Both the position numbers and the translations under genes were made by a program. A model generated the notes under the pieces. It was not told the DNA's origin and made no database searches. It worked only from the letters and a program-made list of their open reading frames with translations. A stretch of 64,000 nucleotides of DNA from NCBI GenBank assembly GCA_029255685.2, contig CM055318.2, forward strand, positions 28,322,001-28,386,000, written 5' to 3'. This DNA is from Silene conica. Taxonomy: Eukaryota; Streptophyta; Magnoliopsida; Caryophyllales; Caryophyllaceae. Position 1 is the first letter of the stretch, and each line of letters starts with the position of its first letter. Of this stretch, positions 35,201 to 48,100 are shown piece after piece.

Positions 35201-37939
35201 ATGGCTGCCACAATTCAATCACTTGGAGCTACTCCTTTTTCTGCAACCAATTCCTCTCCTTCCAACAAATTCCATGGTACCACTACTTTTTTTTATTTAT
35301 TTATTTCCAGCTTATATTCCCTCCGTCCCATTCATTTGATTAAAGATGGAAGGCAGTTATTAGTACTAGTAATGAATCGACTTCATTATTGGTGATCCAT
35401 TAAACCATTGACGTACGTTGTTCTTATCATCAATTTCAATTCTTTCTTTTCTCAATTCTCATGCTAATCTACATTCTTTGCATTGTTATTTTTATTGATA
35501 GGGAATCAAGTTGGGTTTTTAGTTGTAAGATCTGATCTTCGCACAAACCGCGCTTCCATTCCCGCCATTACCAGGGCTTCTAATCTTGTTACTAATGCTG
35601 TTGCTGTGAGTTCTTTCTCTTGTATTCTTCTCAATTTTCTGATTTACTACTCCCTCCCTCTCAATCATTTCTTTACTTTTGATTCAAATAACCTTTACAA
35701 TTACAAGCCATAAAAAGGTAAACAAATGATTGTGAGGAATGGAGTCATTAAGTTCTTCTAAGAATTGCAGTTTCATGGGTAGAATTAAGAATTTTGTTTG
35801 GCTTAATGTTTGTCGCGTTTCTGCAGACTCCTGCAGCTCCTGTGGCATCTTCTAAGACTGGGTATGTTGTTTAATTTTTGCAATTAGACCTATACGGAGT
35901 GATCTTCAAAATAAGCATGAGGGTTCTATAGTTTCTTACTTGTCTAAAACCCCTTAATTAGTATCTCCAAAATGTTATGATCAAAACGCTTGTTGATTTG
36001 GTTTATAGAATGCTGGATTTGTTCGCAACTTTATCAGTATGCTCTTATTACCTTGAAACATGGCATTCATAAGCCATATGCAACATGAAATGCGTGTTTA
36101 TAAGGTCTAAAGAAAATTGCATGTTTCAGTGTCTCTTGAGGGGTAGCGAATAGAGTTTGAAGCAAATGACATATTGCGGTTTGCAGATCCATGATACTGA
36201 GTATTAAATATGAACCTTGGTCACCCTCCTATACGATGTTATCAAGGCATAGTTGCTACCATAGTCAAACATTAAATGGTGTACCATAACCTCATTTTTA
36301 GGTGGTGATATTTATAGCACAACGACCAAGTTTGGGTTGTGACAAGAAATTATGAGGAAAAGTCTCAAAGTGAGTTTTTCTTTGCTCCATCTGTACATTT
36401 GATGATCTGAAGAATTAAAATCCAAAATTTTTCTGAACTCTTATACGTAGACATGTCATATGTGTGGATGCTAGGGAAAACCGCCTTCCCCCCAATTAGT
36501 ATAGTCATTTCTGATGTCCCTGATAGATGGAAATTATATTGTACACGCTGAGATATCAAGAGGGGACGGGGGTAGCCAGGGTTGGAGGTATATTGATTAT
36601 GTCTATAGTCTATACTCTATATATCAAAGATCTAAACAGAAGTAGCGTTTGTGGGATCAAAGAAGACCTGCATCTGTTTTGGGAAGTAATAACGGTAACA
36701 TTCTTCGCAGTGAGGCTTAGGAGGCTTTGGCCATTGAATTTAATGAAAAATAGAATTGAAAGTTGGGTGTTAAAAAAAGATGGGTTTTAGGACTTTTAAC
36801 TTAACTTCAATAAAAAAAGTACATGGATTAACATTCTTTTGTTTGTGTCAACAGCTACAATTTTATATCCTATTTGTAACCCTACTGCAATTTGGAAAAC
36901 AGGTCATAGTCCATTATTTCTACTGTTCTTCCTATTTCAATTGAATGTTATCTATCTGCATTTCAGGCATGAGGTATTGCTCTTTGAAGCACTCCGTGAA
37001 GGTTTGGATGAAGAAATGCAAAGGGATTCGCGTGTATGTGTTATGGGTGAAGATGTGGGCCATTATGGTGGCTCGTATAAGGTAACCAAAGGACTGGCTA
37101 CAAAATATGGGGACTTCAGAGTTCTCGACACACCAATTGCCGAAAATTCCTTCACTGGAATGGGTATAGGAGCTGCCATGACGGGACTTAGGCCTGTTAT
37201 TGAAGGAATGAACATGGGTTTCCTTCTTTTGGCATTCAATCAAATTTCAAACAACTGTGGTATGCTACATTACACTTCTGGTGGCCAATTCACCATCCCG
37301 GTCGTTATTCGGGGACCGGGTGGTGTGGGACGCCAACTCGGTGCCGAGCACTCACAGCGTCTTGAATCTTACTTTCAGTCAATCCCGGGTATCCAAATGG
37401 TGGCATGCTCGACTCCTTACAATGCCAAAGGCCTAATGAAAGCCGCAATTAGGAGTGAGAACCCGGTTATTCTTTTTGAGCATGTGTTGCTCTACAACCT
37501 GAAGGAGAGGATTCCAGATGAAGAATATGTCCTCTCACTAGAGGAAGCCGAGATGGTAAGACCGGGAGAACACGTTACCATCTTGACATATTCTCGGATG
37601 AGGTATCATGTGATGCAAGCTGCCAAGACATTGGTGAACAAGGGCTACGATCCTGAGGTCATTGACATTCGCTCATTGAAACCCTTTGATCTTCATACGA
37701 TTGGGAATTCGGTTAAGAAGACGCATAGAGTGGTAATTGTAGAAGAATGCATGCGAACTGGTGGCATTGGGGCCAGTTTGACTGCGGCCATTAACGAGAA
37801 CTTTCATGATTATTTGGATGCCCCCATTGTGTGCTTGTCGTCTCAGGATGTTCCAACCCCTTATGCTGGGACCCTGGAGGAATGGACTGTCGTCCAACCC
37901 GCCCAAATTGTTACTGCTGTTGAGCAGCTGTGTAGGTAG
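35201..37939 (+). CDS. PDHB (E1-beta-2/3-like): Pyruvate dehydrogenase E1 component subunit beta, chloroplastic
   Basis: Beta subunit of plastid PDH E1. With the alpha subunit it uses thiamine diphosphate to decarboxylate pyruvate and supplies acetyl-CoA for fatty-acid synthesis in the stroma. Coding exons are 35201-35276, 35502-35605, 35827-35861 and 36967-37939, all GT-AG with matching phases. The first three encode a Ser/Thr/Ala-rich transit peptide ([15 protein letters not shown]...). The long last exon holds the entire catalytic domain: [80 protein letters not shown], then the C-terminal swivel domain [41 protein letters not shown], ending VEQLCR. Nothing is broken. Intron 1 and 2 contain MITE-like sequence. 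The chloroplast rather than mitochondrial isoform is supported by the transit peptide and close agreement with plastid-type motifs. Confidence 0.97.
35650..35744. mobile_element. Stowaway-type MITE in intron 2 of the PDH gene
   Basis: About 95 bp with inverted ends: CTCCCTCCCTCTCAATCATT on the left, and inverted CTCCATTCCTCACAATCATT on the right. TA precedes the left end, consistent with Tc1/mariner targeting; the right TA is not preserved (TCA). Another CCCTCCGTCCCATTC end at about 35320 in intron 1 may be a fragment of the same kind. Confidence 0.7.
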
Positions 37940-38697
37940 GAAGATGTTCAGACTGTATACGCAATTGTGGCTTTCCTTTACCGCTTTTTTTATGAGTTAG
38001 TAATGTTATGTTGTCGAAGAACTCAATTCATTTGTGATTGAAATTTGATAATTGATATGTTATTTAATGTAATTGAGCTCAATGACTGACTACATAACGT
38101 CTATCGTGACCATGAGAGATAATTGTGAGTCGATGTCTAGGTGGGAAGTCCTCCGTGATTGCCCCCTTGTTCTCCAGTTTGATGCTCACGCTATCTTAAG
38201 GAAAGATACGAGTAGCTTTATCTAAGTTTGTAAAAGCGGTTGATCAAATTTCTAAAACTTTGGGGAGAACAAGAAAGAAGCACACCACGCCATCAACAAC
38301 CAGCCCACGGACGCACCACTAACATCAACTACCTTTCCGACCACAACCAGCCATTAATCTCATTACTCTCATTTTCTCGACCTTCTCTCATTTTAGTTAC
38401 AAGAGAGTACAGTAGTTGATATGTTCGTAATGTTAGATGGGACTTGGGAGTCTTATCATTTTAGGGTATGCCGATACCGTGCTCCTGTTTCTGGGCACTT
38501 TGCATGACCCCTGCTCCCTTAGGTTCTTGTAAATTTGATAATGTTCGACTTCAGTAAACTACCAACATTTTTAAGCTGGATGTTAAATTCAATTCATAGC
38601 TGATCGTACTTTTAATTGCTCTTTCTGGGAATTTGAAATTTGGGTTCTTACATTCTCTTTTTGGATTCATCTGATTATTGGTAGTTTTTGAATCTAC
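37940..38697. other. 3' flank of the PDH gene
   Basis: 3' UTR and intergenic sequence. No further coding sequence or recognisable repeat was seen. Confidence 0.5.
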
Positions 38698-38704
38698 TCT
38701 GCTA

Positions 38705-39369
38705 TGGCAATGGGTGGGATATGGATGGGGTGGAGCCATATCCATATCCATATCCATTTAATTTGTGGTCATCCATATACCACCCTTATCCGTTTAATAT
38801 TTTTTCATCCATCCATATCCATATCCACCGGGTGAACCGGGTGGAGTGGACACCCGTTGGATATTTCTACCCTCATAAATTTCAAGGCGATATATCAAAA
38901 ATATACACCTAAGACGATAAAATTTAAAGCGTACATTACCAAACAATTTCGGATTACATAGTTTTTTAAGAAAATTGAACATAAATTTTAATCCTCTTAA
39001 CCATATTTACAATTTTACAACTTACAACTGCGAAACTAATCCGCACAAGCTTTACATGCCCATAAAAAAAGTGCAACAAAACATTAACGAGTAGTTTCTA
39101 AGTTTAATTTAAAAAAAACTTTACAAATTGAAAGCATTTTTCTAATCAAAATATTTATTAATACTTTTTTGAAAAAAAATAATTATACTTATTAATTTAG
39201 GATATCCACCGGGTGATAAGCGGGTGGTAGACCATGATCCATACCCCACCCTAAATTCACCCATATTCATATCCCACCCTACATTGTAAAAAAATCATCA
39301 TCCATATCCCACCCATTTAATTTCGGGTGGATGGATATCCACAGGGTCAGGGTGAGACTGCCATCCCTA
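38705..39369. mobile_element. hAT-like element with ATCCAT-rich ends
   Basis: The left end TGGCAATGGGTGGG and the right end ACTGCCATCCCTA (inverted TAGGGATGGCAGT) match the TAGGGATGGCAATGG family. The right flank is TCTGCTAC; the left flank is TCTGCTA, followed by a terminus missing about 7 bases, which is explained by a small deletion across the TSD/end. Both ends are rich in CCATATCCATATCC and GGGTGGA words. The interior is AT-rich and non-coding. Confidence 0.6.
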
Positions 39370-39824
39370 TCTGCTACCCTTTTTTCAGTTTTAGCTTCGA
39401 TTTGTTACTAGGGTTTGGGGTAGATGGTGTGTGACTGGACGGCAACAGTAGCGTCGGAAGAGTCAAGGAAAAGAAAGGGCAGGGAGGTGCGTTTGTATAC
39501 CATATAGTTGAGCACAAATTCTCATTTGTAGCGGCATTATCCGTCACATCGTTTTCTCTCACAAAATAGCTATGAGAGTTGAGTGAGAAAGTACATGAAG
39601 GTGCCCGCCCCACTTATCCCCTCTCCCTTTTTGTGAGAGGTCACAAGCTTGTGACGAGATTAGCCCGTCACAAGCAAGACCTGCTAATAGTTGAGATGTC
39701 GCTTCGTGGTGGTTGAATCTGCATTTTTTATTTTATTTAATTAAAGGAGCCACATTGAAAAATTATTAATTATTGTAGAATATACAGTAAGTGCACGTAC
39801 AATTTATCGGATTAATAAACAAAA
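39370..39824. other. Intergenic spacer with an AAGCTT-centred palindrome
   Basis: It contains GGTCACAAGCTTGTGAC at 39641-39657 and, 18 bp later, CCCGTCACAAGC, resembling the palindrome at 23661. No gene was seen. Confidence 0.4.
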
Positions 39825-41107
39825 TGTAACACCTTTCTATTTCGTGTGGTTGTCAGAGCATGAATGCATATGTTGTTTTGAAGGTAATGGGCTTGTGTCC
39901 GAGTTAGTTTGTGATATGTTATGACATGTTACTTGTGGGTCTTTCTTTTCAAGTCGGTAGTTGTGAACTTCGAGGACGAAGTTCGTTTTAAGGGGGAAGA
40001 TTGTAACACCCCTCTCTTGTAGATGCTGAGTTGTGACTCAACTCGGCCGAGTAGGTCGAACTCGGTCGAGTAAGTTCAACTCGGCCGAGTAAGTGCAACT
40101 CGGCCGAGTAGGTGTTACTCGGTCGAGTGAGTCTGACTCGGTCGAGTAGGTCTTTCCAATCCGAGGCTTGGGTCGCGGTTAAATATATAAGTAAAACCGA
40201 GGTTAATAACCTCATTTTACCCTAAATCAGAAACAGTAAAACTCTAATTCCTTCACCCCCTTCCTCTCAAACTTCTTCAAAGGTCCTTAGCAAAAGTCTA
40301 AAAGCACCAATCATCTAGCCTAATCCGTGTTTATCAAGTAAATGTCATCTTATCATATAATTGGTTATGATTAGTAAATAATACATATATATCAACGCAT
40401 TTGGTTTGCATCTTCTTGTTGATTGTTTGAGGTAGGGTTTCCCTACTTAGTTTCTGTGTAATTTGATTGTGACGGTATGATTGTTGTTGTATCTGATATC
40501 ACTATACTGTTGTTGAGACTGCATTGGGAACATATGTGTGGGACCGTTGCGGGAAACGACTCTCACTCCTACGATCGCTCTTCGTGAGACCCGCCACGGA
40601 GTGGATGTATGTGCACATTAAGGATATAGGTACCCCTTGCCGCGAGCAAGTGGGGGATTGATGTGGGGCTTGAGGCTGCCACCTGGTTATTGTGACAGTG
40701 ATATCAGTGGATTGTGGTTATCAGATTGTGATTTGAGTTATTGTATTGTGACCGTCTTATTACAGCGGTTTCTGACGTTTGTGGTTTATACGCTGTGATG
40801 ATCCATGTAATGGTGAGCAGATTCTCAGGTTCGTAGATGTTGATGCTTGCTAACTCGGGGAGGATGAGATCTCACTCAATCTTACAATGTTACGATAGTT
40901 ATCTAGCTTCCGCAGACATTTTACTTTATGCAATGATTGTTTTTATTAGACGGTTGTGATGTATACTTTATTCATTACTTTAGTAAAGGTTGCTTTCAGT
41001 TGTTAATCTTGATATTGTACCTCAGGAAACTGAGATGGTAACGTTTTTTCATAGTCTGATTACTCTGATGGTCCTACCTAAAGGCCTTAGATTATGAGGG
41101 TGTTACA
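39825..41107 (+). mobile_element. 3' end of a gypsy element: PPT and 3' LTR
   Basis: About 180 bp of internal sequence includes the block CTTCGAGGACGAAGTTCG and the polypurine tract AAGGGGGAAGA, directly followed by an LTR at 40002-41107 (TGTAACACCCC...GGGTGTTACA). The same block (inverted) precedes the chromovirus 3' LTR near 52860. The rest of the element is missing; no TSD pairing was found. The LTR is the same family as the solo LTR at 14999-16048. Confidence 0.8.
40041..40147. repeat. Six 12-bp palindromes at exact 19-bp spacing in the LTR
   Basis: ACTCGGCCGAGT or ACTCGGTCGAGT starts at 40041, 40060, 40079, 40098, 40117 and 40136. The first form is a perfect palindrome. The related solo LTR at 14999 has only two units (15038 and 15057), also 19 bp apart. 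Confidence 0.95.
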
Positions 41108-42595
41108 TTAAAAATCAATCCAATTAATTTATCTAATTTGTTATTGATATAATTGGTTGATTAATTAAATAATCTTCAATAATCTTCATGTTGTATCAAT
41201 TTAGATCGATAATCATATAAAAAATAACAAAATCGATAAACATAAAACTTCAGTGTATCCATTTAATCATATTTTAAACTAAAAAAAACAATAACATGTT
41301 CAATATAGTCCCTGATCAATTTATTTACAAAAGACAGAAATTTGTTTACAATAGAGCATAACATGAAAAAGCTTTTGCTTATAAATTATAAAAGTTATTA
41401 TTTATTAAAAATAAAAAAATACTAGAAACAAAATTTTTAAAAAAGTAGAAAAATAGAGATGACTTCAATATTGATGAAAGCAAACGTTAAAGTAATTACA
41501 TTTAATATTACCTTTTAAAAATAGGGTGACTTAGATATAATTAGTTGTGATTTACAAATATAGAGTCAAAACAATGGTTGAAGGAGGAGTGTGCATCCCA
41601 TAACTTCGTGACACAAAAAGAGGCAACGAGGTTGGGTATTAGATACACAGGGAAAAGGGTAACATGAAGGTTGTAAACTCACCTTCAATACCCTTTCATG
41701 GAACCGCACATAGAGTTCCAATCCGAGTTGGAGATTGGAGAGGCACAATAGACTTTACCATCGTGACAATGGATGGCCATACATGAGTACTGGGAATCTG
41801 GGATTAGCTTTCATCTTCACCATGGCGCCAATCACCTTTGTGAAAGATAAGTTCGTGATTATCCAAGGCGACAAAAGGGTGCCTCTAGTGTCGCGTAAGG
41901 CACAAGGAGGCAAAGACGGTAGACTATCAATACTACAAGCATCATATGCCTCGAGGGGGTAAATAGTAGGCATTATTCATCATCAAGTTTTCAATGATCA
42001 ACTCTTCTTTACACACTTAGAAATATTCACACAAACCTTGCTATTGTAATCTTTATTTCCGTATTCAAGCATTATACAAACTCTTATAAATTATGCAATA
42101 TTATTCAATTATTCCGCTTCACTACTCTAGTACTTTGCTTTTCTCTTTTTTTTTCTCCAGCGATATCGTTCAAAGGCCTTACTCGCCCCAAGTTGCGTGT
42201 CTTGGAACGAGTGGCGCACGGTTTATTCCCCACTAGCTAGTGGAATCAGCTCGTAACACTAGGGACTACAAAATAATTGTCTAATTAAACCAATTTGGGT
42301 AATTCTTGACCCGTTTTATTTTTAAGAGGGATATATCCGTCTTAAGAAGAACCAGTTGGAAAAATTACAAAATATCACTGCACCTTTGTTGTGTTCAAAT
42401 TTTTTGAAAAGACAACTCTACAGTGCCACATTATATAACAATTATGTAGTGTATATTTATACGTAAAATTTTGATAATAACCAATTTTTAAAAGTTATAT
42501 GTGTTTAAATCTCCTAAATCATAAATTAAGGTTGAAACAAGATATTATAGTGATTCATCTTAGAAACAGTCAATTATCTCATAATAATAACGACT
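41108..42595. other. Spacer with an unidentified decayed ORF and an LTR-like end
   Basis: 41108-41560 is plain AT-rich sequence. Between 41640 and 41962 the plus frame reads NRLYHRDNGWPYMSTG and TMAPITFVKDKFVIIQGDK, which looks like real but orphan coding sequence; I cannot name the family, though a retroelement is likely. At about 42119-42262, sequence such as CGATATCGTTCAAAGGCC and GTGTCTTGGAACGAGTGG resembles the end of a gypsy (Tat-lineage?) LTR from memory only. No pol domain is present. Confidence 0.35.
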
Positions 42596-42636
42596 AAAAA
42601 AGCATACCCATGCAACTTGTACGGATATAAAACTAG
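42596..42636 (+). mobile_element. Possible degraded Helitron 3' end
   Basis: ACCCATGCAACTTGTACGG (an imperfect hairpin) is followed by ATATAAAACTAG and a T, the same layout as the Helitron end at 7495-7522. The 5' end was not located. Confidence 0.4.
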
Positions 42637-42945
42637 TGTGATTGAGCATGCAATACCCTTATTTTATAAGCACATGTATTAGTCGGTGTAAGTTTATGTT
42701 CATTCTCTCTGAAATGCCTGGCCATGTTTCTCTATAAGTACGAGGACAAACATATACGGAGTACAATCTGCTGAAACGAGACAAAGACTATATACATCTT
42801 CAAAAGATACAATGGTTAAAAATCATCCTGGAATTTGTCAATGAGGTGTAGAAGTAACTACGAAAAAATTTAGTATGCGAAAGCACACATCTTCGAACAG
42901 TCCATTAATCGCATGCTCAAAAATTTAAGAAAAGAAGAATTTTCA

Positions 42946-45900
42946 TCATGATTTTTGCAAATCTTGACTAGGTTGCTCAGAGCTTTTAGCTGCATCTTTC
43001 GAAGTTTTGGCTTTCATCAATGGTATTCTGATAAACCGGAGATTAGGCTTCTTAAGTTGTAACTTCCATCTCCTGGGTTTGATCTGTCCTAACAATACCA
43101 TCTGTTCTCTCCTGAACTTTCTATTAGCATACCATTTCCCGCCACGCCAGCCCAAGGCATATCTGCATCGATATGACAGCAAAGCACCAGTGGACCGAAA
43201 ATTAGAGATGAGTGACAAAACAGATGAAAAATGGTAATAAGTAAGTACAAGCCACAGGAGAGAACTGAGAAATCAATCTGCCAATGTACATGGACGAAGT
43301 TGTGCGATACTGGCCTAATACAACCCCCACGAAAATAGAAGATTAAAACCAGGGTCTTTTGCCAAAGTGACCGTTTGTTTCAAATTATTCGCCAAAATAA
43401 TCATTTCAGCAAAATATTGTCCAAACTAGCCATATGTAGGTAGAAAAATGGTTTGGTAATTGTAAAATAATATAAAACTATACTCATTTAATTATTTTCA
43501 TTATGGAACAATGACTAAATTCACCAATAAAAAAGTACACAATTAACACACATAACAAAAATATACTTCCCTCAAAAAAAAAAAATAATATACTTAAATT
43601 TAGTGTTTTCGTTTCAATATCAAGATTGGTGAAATCATCTTTTGTTCTAATAGAAATTAGATTGAAATTCACACAAAAAAAATACTCCCTTTATCCTTGG
43701 TCATTTGTTGTCCTATTCCATTTTGGGTGTCCCAATCAATTGTTATCTTTTCTATTTTAAGAATGCTTGATGAACAATTTGATCATTTACACTCAATTTG
43801 GTTTACCTGTCATTTACTAATTGACCCCCTCCTTTTTCCTGGATCTTTGTTCCAAAACCAAAGTACAATTCCGGGATGGAGGGAGAAAATTTATTCAAAT
43901 TATATGATCTACGTTCTACTCAATCCTCAAGTCTTCAACAATCGTGTACTTCGTATTCTGTAAAGGCATAGCTGGCCTAATAGCTTAGTTATCTGGCTAT
44001 ATTTATATGAAGTGCTGGGTTAGCAAATGTCAAGACAGAAGAATCTCTTACAAGGCTTCTACTACTACTACTCCTTACTGGTACATCAATCTTGTAATTT
44101 AATGTGTAGGTTATCGAACGATTGAGAGCCAGTAATGTTTTCTAACAATTATTAAGAAAACAAATGTATTTGCTTAAGAATTGTGGGTTGTTAAAGAAAA
44201 CAAATGTATTTGCTTAAGAATTTAGCTAGATATAGGTAGTTTGGGAAATATCTTGATGAAATGGTTATTCAATTTGAAGTACATGGTTATTTTGGCAAAA
44301 GACTCATCAAACCACACGGCACACGTCAGTGTCAACGACTTCCCATATTCTGCTGTCTAATCATGTGCAGAAATGCACAAGTTTCCTATATTCTACTCAC
44401 TCTATCAGGTTTACAGGCCCAGTTTAACAAGTTTTTTTAAAGAAATTACAAGTATAAATGAAAATTAGCATTACCAATAAGAGTATTATCATGATAAAAT
44501 CTCAACCTTATCACATTTTGAGGGATATCAGCCGTATTTTAGAAAGGCTTTGGCACTATTACCACAATGTGAAGAGAAATTTTAGCAATTTGTTTGAACT
44601 GTTTATATTGTTGTAAGCTGAGCTATGCCTCAGCTCATAAATGTTCAGTGTAATACAAGGGGAAGAGAAACTGTATGTTAGGTCTCACTCTGGATGACAC
44701 AGTAAACTCTGAAAACGAATGAACGTAACAATGTCTCAAGTTCATCAGTAACACTGACACCTTGAGCACAAAGAGATTAACAAATTTAAGAGCTGAAGTG
44801 TCTGAGGCTTTCCGGAGAAGGAAAAAAAGGCAGCTGAACCTTTATCGCCTAAAATTCCAAAATATGTACATTGTGAAAATGCTTAATTATAACTTCAAAA
44901 TGGAGTGGTTCTTTCACTGGCATAAGATTAATGTTGCAGAATAAAACCATGTTTGTGTCATGAACTTGTCAAGGGTCTTACACAAAAAAAAAAAAACAAC
45001 ACTTCTTTTACGCGGGCAAAACTTTCAATCCAAATTTCCAATTCATGCTTTAAAGGGTACACACAGGTTCTCAAGTGCAACTAAGTAACATAAGAAAGGG
45101 AAAAGCCATAAAAAATAGACTAAGAAGGATATGAGGTGAAGATAGTGAGATGCAAAATAGCGATAATCACAAAAAAGAAATAATCTAAAGAAAAATAAAA
45201 GGAGAAGACGTGGTATTAATGAGAAGAAATGAGAGAACAAACCCTATGACTAAAGTTGTCCCAGCAGTAGCAGCGCAGGATGCAACACTTAAAGTTCCTG
45301 TATTTACAATCTTCTTAATTTCCTCTCGTTCAATCTCAAAAGTGCCTTTCATCTACCATGATAATATCAAATTAGTCGGATACAGAACTAGATAAAGAAA
45401 CATTGATAACAAAAAAGTGTATTATAGATAAAAAAAACCCTAGAATATGAGGTGGGATCCCATGCGTAATTTTTGTAGAGAACTCTGTATAGCTAACAAG
45501 AATGTTGAGCGTAACAAAAAAGCCCTTATATGCTTACAACTGGTATTCCCTAGAGTAGTGAGTGAGTGGATTAGCAAGAAAAGAGGGTAAGACAGTTAAG
45601 GCTGATTGTGTTTCATGTGAAGAGGAGGTCTAGAAAACACAGCTAGACAGATGGAAATTCATATAGGTTGACAGCATTCCAAGATTCCAGTATAGAGGAA
45701 AGTTTAGTTAGGAGACGGTGCAGACGGAACACCGGTGTTCCTCCCCCCTCCCATCCCTTTATTTAAAATACAGAAGAAGAAACAATAGAATAGAATAATA
45801 ATAAGAAAACATACAGCTTGTTCAATAGAATCAAGTCTTTTATCTACTCTAGTATCATGAAGGTGGCGTAGAGTATATCCTGCGACATCGCCATGCTCAT

Positions 45901-46260
45901 GGTCATGATTATGAATGACTTGAAATTAAGAAGGGAAGTAGTTCGTAAAAGAGTAGAAAAATACCCATCCAAGCAGTGCCAACGGATGCTAATGAAGTAC
46001 CAACTGTAAAAACCACCCTGTGCCTTTCGAAAGTATCCTAAACATAATATACATTCATCTCATAATCAACATTCAAAATCAAATTAAAAATCAGATCAAA
46101 TCAAATCAGAAATCGAATAAAAAATAATAAGAGGAATAACCTTGGTGGAATAGAAGGTGTCTTGAACAGCAGACCAGGAATTAGAAGCGCGTTTCTTCAA
46201 TTCGGATCTCCATAACCATACACTTGATTTAAATGCTCGAAGCCTTTCAATTCTCTGCAT
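42946..46260 (-). CDS. Conserved-looking membrane protein, 194 aa, five exons
   Basis: Coding exons (minus strand) are 46260-46141, 46037-45965, 45879-45815, 45352-45243 and 43162-42946. All splice sites are GT-AG, phases agree, and the sum is 585 nt with stop. The protein starts MQRIERLRAFKSSVWLWRSE, has a hydrophobic segment at about residues 49-66 (VVFTVGTSLASVGTAWMG), then a charged HDTRVDKRLDSIEQ helix, a second hydrophobic segment near 106-124 (SVASCAATAGTTLVIGYAL), then a basic tail GWRGGKWYANRKFRREQM, GQIKPRRWK and a Lys/Ser-rich end. Small residues within both segments suggest a helical hairpin. I recall similar unnamed plant proteins but no function. An acceptor-like TTTGTAG at 46275-46281 suggests an intron in the 5' UTR. 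Intron 4 is 2,080 bp. Confidence 0.82.
43685..43885. mobile_element. Stowaway/mariner-type MITE in intron 4
   Basis: The left end CTCCCTTTATCCTTGG is preceded by TA; the right end inverted reads CTCCCTCCATCCCGGAA. About 200 bp of non-coding sequence. The right TA target is not preserved. Confidence 0.5.
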
Positions 46261-46670
46261 TTCAATTGCCTTTTTGCTACAAACAATTATTCCCAATACA
46301 GTATTAATCATATATCTAGTGTCTAGTATACGGGAGTACAACATACAACAACAAAAACAATAGAATTGAGGCTCAAAACCATCCCTTCTACTGGGTACAG
46401 GCATGCCTCCTCATCGTATGTCCCTCCCTATCAACACTATCTTTCTTCTCAAGCAACTCACACCACATCAAAACCCACACCAAATTAACGGGTCTAACTT
46501 GGGTTAATCAGATTTAATTGAGGTGAACTCTTTAGACACAAATCTCATACGAAATTACGAATGACCTATTTAGTAAGTTAATCCTAATTTTTACAGAGTA
46601 ATTTAGATGTTGCACCCTTTTGAATTTTTTTTTTTAAAAATTACCCCTTTTGAAATTTTTTTTTAAAAAA
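46261..46670 (-). promoter_or_regulatory. 5' UTR and promoter region of the five-exon gene
   Basis: The sequence upstream of the ATG includes a probable 5' UTR intron and, beyond about 46405, presumed promoter. A clear TATA box was not identified. Confidence 0.4.
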
Positions 46671-47483
46671 AGGATTTTCTACAAGGTAACCCGTGTTTTT
46701 CCAAATTCTACGAAATAACCTTATCTTTCTATTCAATACACGTGGTAACCCTATACTTTATAAAAACTTTTAGCATGACCTCTACTTTACATTCTGTCAA
46801 ATTGGATTGTTAAATATGATAATTTGGCTAATTTTGTATGCATAACATATTAACATTAACCTCCGTTAATAACTCCCTTCTAGTTTCCTTTCTTCTTAAT
46901 TTTTTTCCCTCTAGGTTAACTCTCATTGTCTCTCACATCCTCATTTTCTTCTATTTTTTCAATCTCAATTTCTCATTTTCCACAATTCAAAACGTTTGAT
47001 TTCCAAACTTTATATTCAAAGTAAATGAACATCATTGTGAACTGAATTGAAAACTTATCAAGCAACAAAAGTACGTGAACAGCCATTTTATATCATTAGA
47101 AAAAAAAACGCTAAGATTTTTCTCTTTAAAGACAATAGCAAATAACCCGGATAAAAAAAAACAAATGTTAATTAATTTTCTTCCCACAAGATTTCTATAA
47201 GATTATTAAAAGAGATAGAGGAGCATGTGAATGTCATTAGTGTTTTGACGGTAATGAAAGAGAGCGGCTACGTATTCTTTTTATTTGAGTTTCCATATCA
47301 TTGTTAATTGTCTATTAATTGTTTATCAACATGAAAATTTTTGCCCCAATTGGACAAAATGCAAAGTAGAGGTCATGCTAATAAGTTTATATAAAGTAGA
47401 GGGTCATCACGTGTATTGAATAAAAGGGCAGGGTTATCTCGTAGAATTGTAGAAAATATGGGGTTACCTTGTAGAAAATCCCT
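46671..47483. mobile_element. Non-autonomous MULE-like foldback element
   Basis: The left end AGGATTTTCTACAAGGTAACC is inverted on the right as AGGGATTTTCTACAAGGTAAC; similarity continues for about 130 bp (TAGCATGACCTCTACTTT against AAAGTAGAGGTCATGCTA). Flanking TTTAAAAAA-type 9-mers on both sides fit a 9-bp TSD, but the A/T tracts prevent an exact call. An ATTACCCCTTTTGAAATTTTTT stretch occurs on both sides outside the element. There is no coding sequence. Confidence 0.7.
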
Positions 47484-48100
47484 TTAAAAAATTACCCCTT
47501 TTGAAATTTTTTCTTAGAATTACTCCATCGATTTATCTTTAGTCAAGAAATTGCTACCAAACTCGCACCTCATGTGAAAAAAGATATTAATGGACAAGAA
47601 TGCCCCCATTTAACATATACCCCAAATCCTTTTTCATGCCCCCATTCGTTTTCAGAGTTTACTGTATCAATTCTAAATCAAATTCCTAGGGGTATTTGTT
47701 GGTATTTGTTTCATGCGTGGTTATGGGTTTGAAATTGAGAATCATACCTGAGTGGTGGTGTGGGGTTAGAAATCAATCAAAGCTAATAAATCTTCAAAAT
47801 AAATATTTTTAATAATAGATTTGAATATTATTATATCATGTAGATAAAATATAATCAAATAAATATATAAAAGATTTTTTGTTACCATATGATATAATTG
47901 TTTTTATCACTTTTTATTATTTATAGGGGTTATAAAACGTCGTCGACGTTTTAATCTTTTATAACAAATCGTCGACGTTTTTTTTTATAATAATTACCTT
48001 CCTTACCCTTCCCCTCTTTCTCTCTACCATATTTTCTCCCAAACAAACAACAACATTTAAAAAAAGTCGGTAACAACGTTTAAACAACAACAACGATTCA
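47484..48100. other. Left flank of the MULE-OTU gene
   Basis: AT-rich DNA with GTCGTCGACGTTT (near 47942) repeated as TCGTCGACGTTT (near 47969), followed by a pyrimidine-rich stretch that may be the promoter or 5' UTR. The terminal inverted repeat of the parent transposon may start here but could not be matched, since its other end is outside the window. Confidence 0.4.

Noticed and set aside
39374-39613. 79-codon minus-strand ORF
   Set aside because: Low-complexity Pro/Ser/Lys composition; no support beyond length.
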